DNA from: Symbiodinium natans
Lineage: Eukaryota; Sar; Dinophyceae; Suessiales; Symbiodiniaceae
Length of the DNA: 64,000 nt
NCBI GenBank assembly: GCA_905221605.1
Contig: CAJNDS010002119.1
Location: 1 to 64,000 of the forward strand
Direction of reading: 5' to 3'
Part shown: piece by piece, positions 12,661 through 22,580 of the stretch
How positions within the stretch are numbered: position 1 is the stretch's first letter
Layout of the letters: each line of letters begins with the position of its first letter
Notes under the pieces: generated by a model
The model's input: the letters and a program-made list of their open reading frames with translations, nothing else
Told to the model about the DNA's origin: nothing
The model's database searches: none
Translations under genes and position numbers: made by a program

Positions 12661-15600
12661 CTGTCAATAGACTCCATCCAGCAGTTCGGTGCTTGCTCTC
12701 AACTCCCAGCAAAGGGGGAGCAGGGCAGGATAGGTTCAGCACATGCCAAGTGAAAGTAAGCCTTCGCCAGATACGGTTCCCTTAAACCCCAAAGACCCCT
12801 CAACCCGCTGGCCTTCAATCGTATTTCCTGCCTTATACCATGAGATCAAAAGAGCTGTCGCCAAATCCGATAACTATGAAGCCCCACAGCAAAAACCTCA
12901 AAATCTCAGGTGCAAGAGAGTCAGGGGGCCCGACCTCTTCTCGAGCGTACCTGGTCTATATAGCCCAAGAATATGTTCCAGGGCTTCCTTCGGTTTCAGA
13001 TCTTCTCTTGACTTGAAGGGTTTGGCCTGGGAGAACTGTGCATGCATTCCTTGCCCCGGTCTCAACGCGATGTTCTCGACTAGCGTCAGGTGTGACCGCT
13101 GTATCTGCTCTCAACAGGAGATGACAACAAAAACCTGATGTCGCCATGTCTACAGCGATGGAGTCGGGGAGGGGCCCAACGCACTTCACAGGCCCTCGGA
13201 GAGCCCTGAAGCGGAAACAGCCCCCCAAAATGACGGCCTGTTGACCTACACCCAACAAAGGGTGGGGCCCAACATCCTCAACACAAGCTGCGCAAAGCGG
13301 CCCGACACCCATCCATGACCAACCCTACCAACCCCTCCCTGCAAGAACCGCAGGACCCAGTCCAAGACATGAAGATTTGTCACAGTGGAATCACCTGGAC
13401 AACAAAATGGTTGCGGCGTAAAGTCTGCTAAAAAACCCTGGACAGAAGCGCACGGGTAGCGGAGAAGGATGCACTCCATCAGAGTCAGACCAAGGCTCCA
13501 CCTGGGCACTCAGGTATTTTTGAGGGGGTTGCCTTCTGCGAAGCTCTTCGGGACTTCGGGACACAAGGCGATATGCACAGGGAGAGCCCGTCTAGCAACC
13601 CAGTTTCCTCAGATGCCCTTCCGACTTCAAATCTGCCGGGCTTGGGGGGAGAGGCAAGGAGGGGCGTCACGGGGAAGCTCGAAAGCATGCAGAGCTTGGG
13701 ATTCTCAGGTCGAGTGGTGAGAGTTCGCTTTGCACAGCATGCTGATTCTCATTGTTTTCCCTTACAGGCATTTAGTGCTGCTATGGTTTTTGTACTCTTT
13801 AGTCTTCTTAGTCGTACTCGCTTCGCCAGCCAGTATTTGAATGCCGTCTCGGGTTGTGTGGTCAATCACATCTCCAGGTCCTTCTGGGCAGTTTGGGGAG
13901 CTCAGGATTTGGTGCTCTTTGTTTGTTATCCAGGTTCAGCAGCTGGGCCTCAGGCGTATCGGAGTTGTACGCATAGGGCTTGCCCACCACACGTTCGGGT
14001 GACATGTAGTGTATAGTACCCACCTGGGCTTCATGGCTGGGCTCCGGGCACTCTAAGATGGCAAGCGATGGTGCAATGCGGCAGCATGCTGAAGGAAAGT
14101 ATGCAACCCGGTGAATTCCAATATGTGCGAATGATGCAAACGATGCAAGTGCAAGCATCTGCCCTCAGCTGGACTCTCTTTGGCGAGGTGTCCAGGAAAT
14201 GTAAGGTTGCTATCTTTAACCTGAAGTCAGGGAACTGAGAGTGCCACAAATGCAACGTGACAGTCGCGCTGAACCCCAGCTTCCCAACACTTCACCCTGA
14301 CAAAGCCGCAAAGCTCCCATAGCACCCCAAAAAACATGCCTGAGCTCTGGGCGAAGGTGACTTTCTTTGTCTGCTCTAAGTCGTCCTCCAGCTCTCCGGA
14401 CACGCCGAAGTCTGTGATCTTGACAATGCCGGTCGTGCCTTGAGGTTGAACCCAGAGGTTTAGCTGCCCGTCCCAGCTCAATGCTATCCACCACGAACTC
14501 ACAAGATGCGAGCACTTCAGGACTGAGGGGGCTGTGGTCACTTGCACGTCCAAGAGCTTTATAGGCTCAATTCTAGATCCTGCCTTCGAAGTTCACGGGG
14601 CTTGCAGATCGTCTTGCCCCCTAAAGTGTAAACCTTGCCAAGTCCTGTGCGTGCTCTCACGCCTGGTGTGCTGGGTGCAGGGTTCAAGGAAGGTTGGGGT
14701 CTGCATGCTTGAGGCACTGAAAAAAGTTCCTGAACGAAGACGGAACCTGGATGAACCTGGGTTCCGGACTCAGAAGCAGGTTCGATGGCTTGATGTCTCG
14801 GTGAATTACATGCATCTCACCTGCTCGAGGAAAAGCATCTCCCGAGGGGAGGAGATTCAGGGCGAGATAAGCTGGGAAAGTGGTGGTGGGGTTTGGGCTT
14901 AGAAGGGTTGTCGGATCAAGATCAGGTGTGTTCAGTGTCGAACTTTCACCTCAGGTCAGACGCCCGGGATTTGCCGCACCTGCACTGAGAGGCAGAAGTA
15001 TCAGTTGCAAGTACATGTCAGACCCGAGAAAAAATTTGTGCGCCTCAACCTTGCAAGCTGAGAGAGAGAGAGATAGAAAAACACACACACACACACACAC
15101 CCACACACACACACACAGACACAGACACAGACACACAGTCCAGCTTAATGTTTAATCCTGTGGCCGTAGTAGCGCACTGGATGTAGACGTAGCAAGCCAT
15201 CAAGGCTTTCTGCTTGGTCTGACGGAAAAAGTGACGCAGAACCTACCACATGCCTCACTCCCGGCAATTTCCCCAACCCACAAAATCAAAAGCCCAGAGT
15301 TCCCTAAATAGACCCGAGGCCCCCGGCTGTGCAAGTACTCCAGGCCATCCAGAACCTGTCTTCAGGGCTTCGGGGTGCCGAACCCGTAAGACTGCAAGAC
15401 CTGAGAAAAACCTTACAGGGTGGCTGTTCAGGATCTCATAGTACCTAGTACAGGGCATTTGTGCTTTCCTTTTGCCACCCGCCAAGCGGATGCACTGGGC
15501 AGTTTTCGGGCTTCTGAGTTGAGGATTCGGGTGCGCATTTTTTGGCAGGGTTTCCGCACCTGGTTGCCCGTGTTGAAGACTCTGCTGCTTGCTACCAGAC

Positions 15601-17787
15601 TCGAAAGCTTGAACTGCTCACCCCACTCCATTGCCTGCCACGTGATGTTGGCCAAAAGCCGCTCGGGAACTTGAAAATCAGCCACCTCGGCGAACCCCTT
15701 CAGGTGCGAATGAGAAGGGATGTTTATAGATTCTTATGGGGTTAGAAAGGGGCCTGGGCTTGCAAAACACGTTCCCCCCAAGGCTGCAGGAAATATGCCT
15801 CAGTCAACGGTGGCCCCGTAGCTGAGCCACACTGGCTGCCTGCCGATTTCAGAAGTCAAGCCTGTTTTCTTCGCCGAGCGCGCCACCGCTTTCTTCTTCG
15901 CGGCTAAAGTCGAGGATAGTGCCCCAGCATTCATGTACCTGACAATGGCAACTGACATGGTGATATTCAGCGTGGACAGAGACTTTGGGTTCAGGTTTCG
16001 GATGAGAGCCGAGGGTTTAGCTGACGGGTTCGGGCAGAGCTTCCAATGCGCCGCTGAAAGAGTCGAAAAGTTTCGGATTGTGGTGCGGTCCGTTCTTGGG
16101 AGGCTCCGAGGGCTTCAAACCTCAAAGCGTCCGCAAGGTGAGCTCCATGGGTCTGCGACATTGCAGTTCAACATACCTCCTATACCAAGACCGCAAGAGA
16201 AAAAGAAGATATCAGATGATACAACTCGAAGTTATTTTTTCAGGCTTGGGGAGCTGCATGGTATTGTCACATGTCGGTCACATGCACCTGCTCATGACAC
16301 TCGGGGACTAGACAGTCCTTGAAGCCAAGCCCTCAACCTCGACTCCTGAAACTGCATCACAAATACCGCGCATATACCCTGCATGCAATGTAACAGAAAG
16401 CAGACAAGCAGGCCGGCGCCACTCCAAAGCTATATAGATACAGTTCTCCTCGGCTGGCAAAATGTGGAATGTCTGGTTATGATCGTGAAATCAAGGTTGA
16501 CCATGAAACGCCCAGCTGATTGTGAAATGCCCCCGCCCCCCCCCCCCTCGGAGAATAACGGTTTCTGCACCAAGCAGCCCAGCAGCTGTTGTGTTCTCAA
16601 ACTTGCCTACGCTGCGACAGGACTGTGACTTGCGCATGTCGGTGCAATCCGGGGCGCATGGAAAAAAGCTCCATAAAAGTCGACCTGGGATTCGGTAGGC
16701 GGTGGTCATGGCTCAGGGCCTATTGGGCTACAGGCACAGTATTCCGGGGGCTAAAGCACTGTGCCCTTCTCAAAGTGCAAGCTCGTAGGAAGAGCATGAG
16801 ATGGCGGAGTTCGACCAGTGTTTTGTAGTGAAGAACAGCGCTCTGTGAACAGCCCAGGTCAGATTGCGCCATGTGTAGAGCCAAAGCCGCATTCCCCATA
16901 CCCTAAAGTGCACCAAAGCCCGGAAAGAAACCGTGTTACAACTTATCTTCGTGCTATTTCGTAGGGAGAATGGGGATTGGGTTCCCGAAACAATGTGGCC
17001 TGGAAGGGTCTATAGTCTCATATAGAGGGCAGAACATCATTCCCTATTCAGCTTCTGCAAAGCATACTCAGAACCTGAGAGTGGCCAAGGCACAATGTGA
17101 TCGCTCCGGCATTTGGCAAAGGTCCTGCGAGCACTGCTTTTGGAGCTCGCTTGCCACTGAAACTCTGGAGCCTCTGAAAACTGGAAAAGAAACAAGCTTC
17201 CAGCTTCAAGAAACATCTCGCAAAACTTGGAATCCCAAAAACTGCTCAGAAGACACCGTCCCTCTGAAAGCTCTGGTCCTGAGCTCGAGCAAGATTGCTT
17301 TCCTTTGCGGTTCAGCAATGTCCGCTGCCTGCATCAGCATGCATGGACATGTGCGGCTGCCGAGTGCAGGGGTGTGACAGGTAAGAGCTTCGCGTGCCTT
17401 TCGCCGTCTTGGTTTGCCCAACATTGTCTCGTCTTCATTTGCAGGAATCCAGAGCGTACGGATGAAGCTGACGACTTCCAAACTACAAGGGCTCCTGAGT
17501 TAATGCTCCCGGAGTTCTGCAGGCTGCAGGCGGCTGAAACCCCATGGCTCCCTGCTTTCTGCAGCATGAGCAACTGTGCGCATGTGGGGTCCTTCAACTT
17601 CGAGCCCTCGTGCTTGAAAATGGGACGGGCCTTTGAGTAGCAACACCTTTCTCAACAGTCCCAAGCCAGGATCCGCCCCTCCCCCCCAACTCCCCGGACC
17701 CGAACTTCAATGGGGAGCCCCAAATGCTTACACCTGCAGGATCTTCAACGCCAACTCTCTGCCAGACTGAACATGTCTCCGCTTCTC
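11592..17787 (-). CDS. STE/MAPKK-like protein kinase, many small exons
   Basis: A protein kinase catalytic domain can be followed over at least 13 exons on the minus strand: 17787-17734, 17328-17279, about 15938-15903, 15685-15635, 15355-about 15323, 14815-14757, about 14463-14347, 14023-13956, 13501-13438, 12660-about 12590, about 12498-12432, 11929-11882, 11654-11592 (TAG). The invariant residues are present: Lys in ELALKILQ, Glu in the alpha-C exon, HRDIKPSN, DFG, an APE-equivalent SPER, and the C-lobe Arg in KDPTTRP. GVSGEL after DFG and YMSPER fit the MAP kinase kinase family. Most joined phases agree (0/0, or 2+1). The glycine-rich loop exon, the exon after alpha-C and the N-terminus were not found. 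Inferred role: activation of a MAP kinase. Confidence 0.88.
13438..14023 (-). CDS. Kinase activation segment and subdomain IX exons
   Basis: Exon 14023-13956 reads VGTIHYMSPERVVGKPYAYN and on to SD plus 2 nt, ending at a GC donor. Exon 13501-13438 starts with G and reads WSLGLTLMECILLRYP. The join gives SDTWSLG, the subdomain IX motif, with Thr where Ile or Val is usual. The activation segment between DFG and SPER has Thr residues at TKKVTF, but the exact phosphosites are not claimed. Confidence 0.88.
14347..14815 (-). CDS. Kinase catalytic loop and DFG exons
   Basis: Exon 14815-14757 reads MHVIHRDIKPSNLLLSPEP: HRD aspartate, K and N of subdomain VIb, all intact. The next exon reads GIVKITDFGVSGELEDDLEQ and on to TFAQ at 14347, with the Mg-binding Asp of DFG. 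The start of the DFG exon (14463 or about 14434) could not be fixed because phases do not close cleanly. The donor GCCCAG at 14347 is repeated exactly at the next acceptor (14024-14029), so the intron is flanked by a 6-bp direct repeat. Confidence 0.85.
15323..15938 (-). CDS. Kinase hinge and alpha-E exons
   Basis: Exon from 15938 reads YMNAGAL, the hinge/subdomain V pattern (YMxxGxL). Exon 15685-15635 is 17 codons, VADFQVPERLLANITWQ, ending AG|GC. Exon from 15355 reads VLDGLEYLHSR, the alpha-E helix before the catalytic loop. Joined in phase 0 they give the standard IPE...QVLxGLxYLH path of STE kinases. Confidence 0.85.
17279..17787 (-). CDS. Kinase N-lobe exons: catalytic Lys and alpha-C helix
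   Basis: Exon 17787-17734 is exactly 18 codons, EKRRHVQSGRELALKILQ, between CAG and GTG. ALK holds the ATP-orienting lysine (subdomain II). Exon 17328-17279 reads AADIAEPQRKAILLEL then ends AG|GA. It supplies the alpha-C glutamate (subdomain III) in the E-L-R context typical of MAPKK. Phase 0 joins the two directly. The glycine loop should lie above 17.8 kb and was not recognised. Confidence 0.8.
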
Positions 17788-18130
17788 CTGCGCTGCGCAA
17801 AGACTCTGGAGATCTTCGATTGCTTTGGGAGCTCAGGGCTTATTAGTCGTTTCTTTGTCGTTTCTGGGGCAGGGGACTTCCGTTCTTCCGGTTTGGGGTG
17901 CTTTTAGAGTTTGGAGGTGACTTCTGCTGTCGCATGGCAGGGGATACGCAGCAAGTCGACCCATATCCAACAACGGTATGCCTTTTACCCTTGGGATCCC
18001 TTGGGGTGTTCCAGCGTCCCCCGAGCTCATGAGATTTCTCCGGATCAAGCCCCAGGCCGGGAAAAATTCTCTGAGGCTTCTGCTAAGCAGGCTTTTCTCC
18101 CACTGCACTCCGCGCATCATCGAAGCTCAC

Positions 18131-18270
18131 CTTCAGCTCTATCTTTGGGAAAGCTTCCCGGAACTGGACCTCAGCATCCACAAGAGCAGACGCCGGAAGT
18201 CTGGAAGCACCAGTTCCCCCAAATCCCAAAAAAGAAGCGTTTTTCGGTGCCTTGCCGCTGAGGCCTCTGA
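18131..18270 (-). CDS. Possible upstream exon, perhaps of the kinase gene
   Basis: A frame ending at a canonical AG|GTGAGC donor (18131/18130) reads SALVDAEVQFREAFPKIELK at its 3' end and stays open upstream to about 18270. It lies just upstream of the kinase lysine exon and could belong to the kinase N-terminal region. No glycine-rich loop is visible in it, and a second frame is also open, so this is tentative. Confidence 0.35.
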
Positions 18271-19192
18271 GCTCTTGTAGCGACGGCCCAAACCCGAGAA
18301 GCTGCTTCGGTCGCGCCGGTGACGGAGCGGAACCAACCACAAGGCACTGAAACCACAAATCATGCAACACAACCGTCGCCAACACAGTGTGATTACAGCA
18401 CTCTACAAACCGAATGACGCAGCTCCAAACCTCAGACGAGCCCAAGAAGTCCCAAACCCCCGCACTCCCGTGCAGATGCGCGGCCATGACGCCGAGGCAG
18501 CTGAGGCAGGGAACATGCGAAGCATGCAGCCTACGGGCTTCTGGACATGCAGCATGCTGCCGACTAAAGTGCAAGTCTGCAGGCCATACGTAGATGAGTC
18601 ATCCTGCAAGCCATGCTAGTGGTGGGGGACTTGAAGCTGAGTAAAACGGCTCAGGGAGTCTCATGCTATAGTCTTGATTTGATTGGTGACTTTGGGGTTT
18701 CACCAAGGCCGCCTCTCCTGTTCCTTCTGCGTGAAAGAGGGTGCAACGCAACAGCCCTTCTGCAACTGTCCTTGCATGCCTTCAAGGTTTCTGATTCTAC
18801 AATTAAAATAAGACCCAGGGATGATACTTTTTTTGGGAGGGGATTCATTCGTTCGAGGCCGGGCCTCACGGATCCTTCAGCCTCTGACATCTCCAAGCCC
18901 GGGCCCACAGCACGACGTATTGCGGCCACCACTGAGGTCCTCAGCGGACTTCGAGGGCGCAACTTGATTTGGCCCCGTGTTGTGTGAAGCCTACTGTATA
19001 TGATGTATGTATGTATGTGATGTATATATATATATATATGTATATTATGTATGCCCTCCAGTGCTGCAAATCCAGGACCCTGACAGGAGTGCCTTTTTCG
19101 CGGACCCCAAACCCTACTGGAAACCAAAAACTGCGCAGCAGAATGGTTTCTGATCAGGTCCCCTATTCCGATCGGGGCCCGGTGTTATCTGA

Positions 19193-19565
19193 TCAAACCC
19201 CCCCCCCTTCTCCCAAATGTATTTTTCGGATAAGGTCTTCTGCTAGGTCCCGGTCTTTTGATAAGAGGATTGTTCGAGCCTCGCTAAATGTACGAGTACA
19301 TGGAAGTCTAGAGGTCCGCACGCCCAACATGCCGAGAGACAGAGCGAGGAACTCTGCATCCCGATCGCGGGGGAAGCGCAGCGCCACTGCCCGCAGCAAG
19401 TCAAGTCCTCGACGCGCGTTCTCAAGCATGTTTCGGCTCGGTACGCGTTCTAAGACGTGGCGTCTCTTGGCCGGTCCATCGGCATCCGGCCGCCCTCCGC
19501 TGGCATGCACTCGGCCAGGCTCACGCAGCGTGGCCCCGGCTCCGGGGATGCGGAGGTCGTAGCTT
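19193..19565 (-). CDS. Coding-like frame, unidentified
   Basis: This is a long open frame with Leu/Arg/Asp-rich protein-like composition, for example RNMLENARRGLDLLRAVALR and LSKDRDLAEDLIRKI. The complementary plus strand is also open but gives an Arg/Ser-rich string, a less natural protein. The left end runs into a poly-C/G stretch at 19200. Without a family match it could be an exon or a decayed transposon ORF. Confidence 0.4.
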
Positions 19566-19909
19566 ACCTCAGCTCGCAATCTCCTTCTGGATGCTGATGA
19601 TTGTTGCTGTGTCTGCCGGAACAGGACTGGGGTGGAGTAGGGACAGGCAGCCACACACCAATACCCGCTCAAAGCTTGCGCTACCCATAGAGCAACACAA
19701 AAACAACTGCGCTTTTTTTGTCAATGCAACTTCTCAGTGCCGAGCTGAGCAAAGCACTTGTCCAGTCGACTGGTCCATCCAATCCTTTTGGCAAGCTGCA
19801 GGGTTTAGGTGATTCCTCCAAAACGCTGCTGCATCAGGAAAAGAACTGCCTTCGCTCAGGATTACATCCTGTCTGGGTGTGCGGGGGGGGGGGGGGGGGG
19901 GCGGGGTAC

Positions 19910-20395
19910 CGACGAGCTCCTCCTCTAGCTTGCGACGCCCGGCCTCTGCTGGCCCTTCTGTGGCACCAAGGCCCAGCTGCTGCAACCTTTGATATGTTGT
20001 ACTAAAGATAGATAGATAGATAGATAGAGATAGATATGTATAGAGAGAGTGTGACATCCCTGCAACCCCGAAGTTCTCAAAGTTTGGGGCAGACAAGCAA
20101 CGACTTAACTTGTAAAGGGATCGAAATCCACAGATGTAAGGCAACGAAAGTCTTTGGATTTTGGTCCGGACAGCTTCATGACTACACACGCCGAGGTTGT
20201 CAGGTAAGCTTCCCGCAGCGACTGGATGGCCCGCAGCCGTTTAAGGAGGTTTGCAGGCCGAATCTTACGCTTCAGGCCGAGACCCTTCGAACTACAACTG
20301 CACTTTTTGCACCAACTGCGATGGTGGCAGGGGGAGAGGAGCTTGAGTAAGGATCCGGCGGTCCAGCAGATGTTTGCTTTGCAACAAAGCTGGCC
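19910..20395 (-). CDS. Two exon-like frames, unidentified
   Basis: From about 20395 a roughly 100-codon stop-free minus frame reads CGQLCCKANICW, then CHHRSWCKKCSCSSKGLGLK, then LLKRLRAIQSL. The Cys/His spacing suggests a metal-binding module followed by a basic helix, but I cannot name it. Exon 19979-19910 (LGLGATEGPAEAGRRKLEEE) lies between GCAG and a GT donor. A GATA microsatellite (about 20007-20036) sits between them. An alternative frame is partly open over 20272-20420. Confidence 0.35.
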
Positions 20396-20539
20396 GCACG
20401 GCCCAGCTCATCGTCATGTGTTCGTAGCGACTGGCGGCGGTATCTTAAAAACTCGCCACACAAGAGGCAAACAAACACGGCCACCATTAACAGGTGATGG
20501 TGGAGTGGGCTGCTGATTATTGATCAAATACAACGTGAC

Positions 20540-21780
20540 TCTCTAATTAGGATTCCACAGAAACCCAGATGCTTGTGAGCCCCTCCCTTGAAAGAAGACG
20601 AGCGTATCTGGACAGCAAGCTGAGCACCATAACAATCCATAGCATACCACTGTATATGAATCCAGTATGTGGCTGCCTGAAGGTTCCGGAAAGAGTTGGC
20701 AAGGCTGCGGTTGTGGTGTGGTGCGCGTGCGTCCAATTTCTTGTAGGCTGAACGCCTTCCAGCTTCGTCCCTTACAGGCTAGACGCCTGTCAACTGACTG
20801 CGCTAACTACCTCGCGCAACCAGGACAATTGACACATTCTACCTGTCAAGCGCCAAGGCCTCCTTATTTGGAAAACCAGCGCTACAGATTTGCTGACCGA
20901 GATTCCCAAGTCAAGTTTGGGTTCCATGGCTTGAAAACTAAGGTAACTAAGGCTGCAGGCCGAAGCCATGTACGCTGCAGCTAGGACAGGGTCTGGCGGT
21001 CTATGGCCTTATATGGCCTTATAGGATGTCGAGCCTCCAAGATGTCCCGGGGCACTCCGACTTGGGTCTCACATGTCCAATTCTTGAATTGGCTCTTTGG
21101 GTTCGAACATGGTATCCTCCATCTTTGCTCCTTCGGTGTCCCCTCCATTCTCCTGCATCAGTCTTGGGCGACTAGGACTCAGACCAATGGCAAGTATAGA
21201 CAAAGTCTGCTACACATACACTACATTGATGAGCTTCATCGCATGTTGCTTGACCATGCATCAGCTTATTTGAGACTGAATTCTTTTTGCTACAGTAGGG
21301 AGTTGAAGGTTTCGGTCGCCTAGCAAGAAGATGACTTGGAGGCAGTCTGCGACTTATGCAAAAGGCGTTCGAGCTGAGGCTTGGTGCAAGGTGGCTATTA
21401 ATCGGTTCCCTCCCTTACAATGAGCCCCTCAATTCTGAAGGAACTACAGGTGCGACACAGCATCGTTTGGGGCTTCAAAAAGATTAAACAAATCCCCTTT
21501 CCGGCCTCGACCACTTTAGTCGCCTCTGCCTCCGCATCGCTTGGGCACCAGGGCTTTGGGATTTGTGAAGACACTACGATGGTCAAGCGCCTGAATTTAA
21601 AGGAGGCCCGGCTTCAGACCCTATGTAAGTCTGTCCGATGACAAGATATGAAAAGGCTCCTGACTGCACAGTTACGACACGGGTTCCCCCCAAAAACCTT
21701 TGCAGCAGGCTTCACAACACCACCCAAAAATGCCTAAAGGCCAAGCCATACTGGGGTCCCCGCTGCGATTCAAGGACGGT
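20540..21780. other. Spacer between the receptor stop and the unassigned frames
   Basis: A minus frame at about 20690-20590 contains SGMLWIVMVLSLLSRYARLL, which looks like a membrane helix, but it has no partner exons. The plus strand is open over 21003-21323 without recognisable domains. Nothing else can be supported here. Confidence 0.4.
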
Positions 21781-21787
21781 TCCCTTA

Positions 21788-22580
21788 CTAAGTTGACAGC
21801 GGGGAATCCGCTGCCTCCGCATCCGTGTTCAGCTTCCGGGCAAGGGGTTGCAAGCCATTGGTGAGGCGCCAGGCGACTTGCCTGAGCCGAAGCTTAATCA
21901 GCTTAGCATCGGCTTTTGTTCCCGATGCTCTTCCTTCTTGGAATCTAGGTGGGTTTAGGCTTTGTAGGGTTTCTATGGGCTTAGAGGGTTTAGGCTTTCA
22001 GCCCAGCTGCGTGGCGCGCAGCTCCAGGTCCTCTGCGGGCCAGGCTGTGTGGCATCAGATATCACACAGTCTCACGCAGTCTCAATCAGCCAAGAGCCAA
22101 GAAGCACAGACGTGAAGGAAGAGCTCACGCACAAAGGCATGCATTGCTTGTCGAGCCGGTGTATATGAAGGAAAGGATGATACCAGCTCTAAGGACACCT
22201 GGAGACCTTTTGAATCCGAAACGCCGCAACTTGTGCAAGTAGAGCCCTCAGCCACATCCTGGCAAACCTACAGGACGACCCCGGACATCACAACACCCTG
22301 CCGCCCTCCACACTCCAAAATCCAAGTCCTCGGCAGTGGACGAGTAGTTCTGCGGAGAGAACACCACCGCAATCTCTTGAAAGACTGCTCTGATAATGCC
22401 TGGCATGCGGGGAGCCGGCCTCCTCTTTCCAGGCAGCGGCAAAGATGGTTTTGGCCGCTCGCTTCGGGCTTTAAAGTCTCAAGGTTTCCTCCGATTTCCT
22501 TGGTGAAAGCGCTGAAGTAAGCCCCTGAAGCCCTTGTCATAGAGCCATGTTGAGCCTGTGTAGGTGGCGAGATCGAAGAC
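21788..22580 (-). CDS. Receptor TIR-like block 2, C-terminal exons and stop
   Basis: Exon 22580-22499 reads VFDLATYTGSTWLYDKGFRG, then LLQRFHQ plus G (AG|GA). Exon 22399-22329 reads IIRAVFQEIAVVFSPQNYSS, then TAE (AG|GA). Exon 22030-22008 is only 23 nt, DLELRAT plus CA (GC donor). Exon 21881-21788 reads QVAWRLTNGLQPLARKLN, then TDAEAADSPLST and TAG. Every phase closes. The 23-nt microexon is supported because STAE|DLELRATQ|VAWRL continues smoothly across both introns. Confidence 0.75.

Noticed and set aside
17037-17090. SEYALQKLN as the kinase catalytic lysine exon
   Set aside because: It lies after the alpha-C exon in gene order and has Gln at the lysine position. ELALKILQ at 17787-17734 fits instead.
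18969-19562. Plus-strand 197-codon frame
   Set aside because: It runs through a TA microsatellite and a C run and is Arg/Ser-rich; the minus frame opposite is more protein-like.
22100-22300. Open minus frames after DFGVW (for example MWLRALLAQVAAFRIQK and SFPSYTPARQAMHAFVRE)
   Set aside because: At first taken as exons. The receptor reads smoothly from STAE (22329) to DLELRAT (22030) without them, so they are probably chance openings in an intron.
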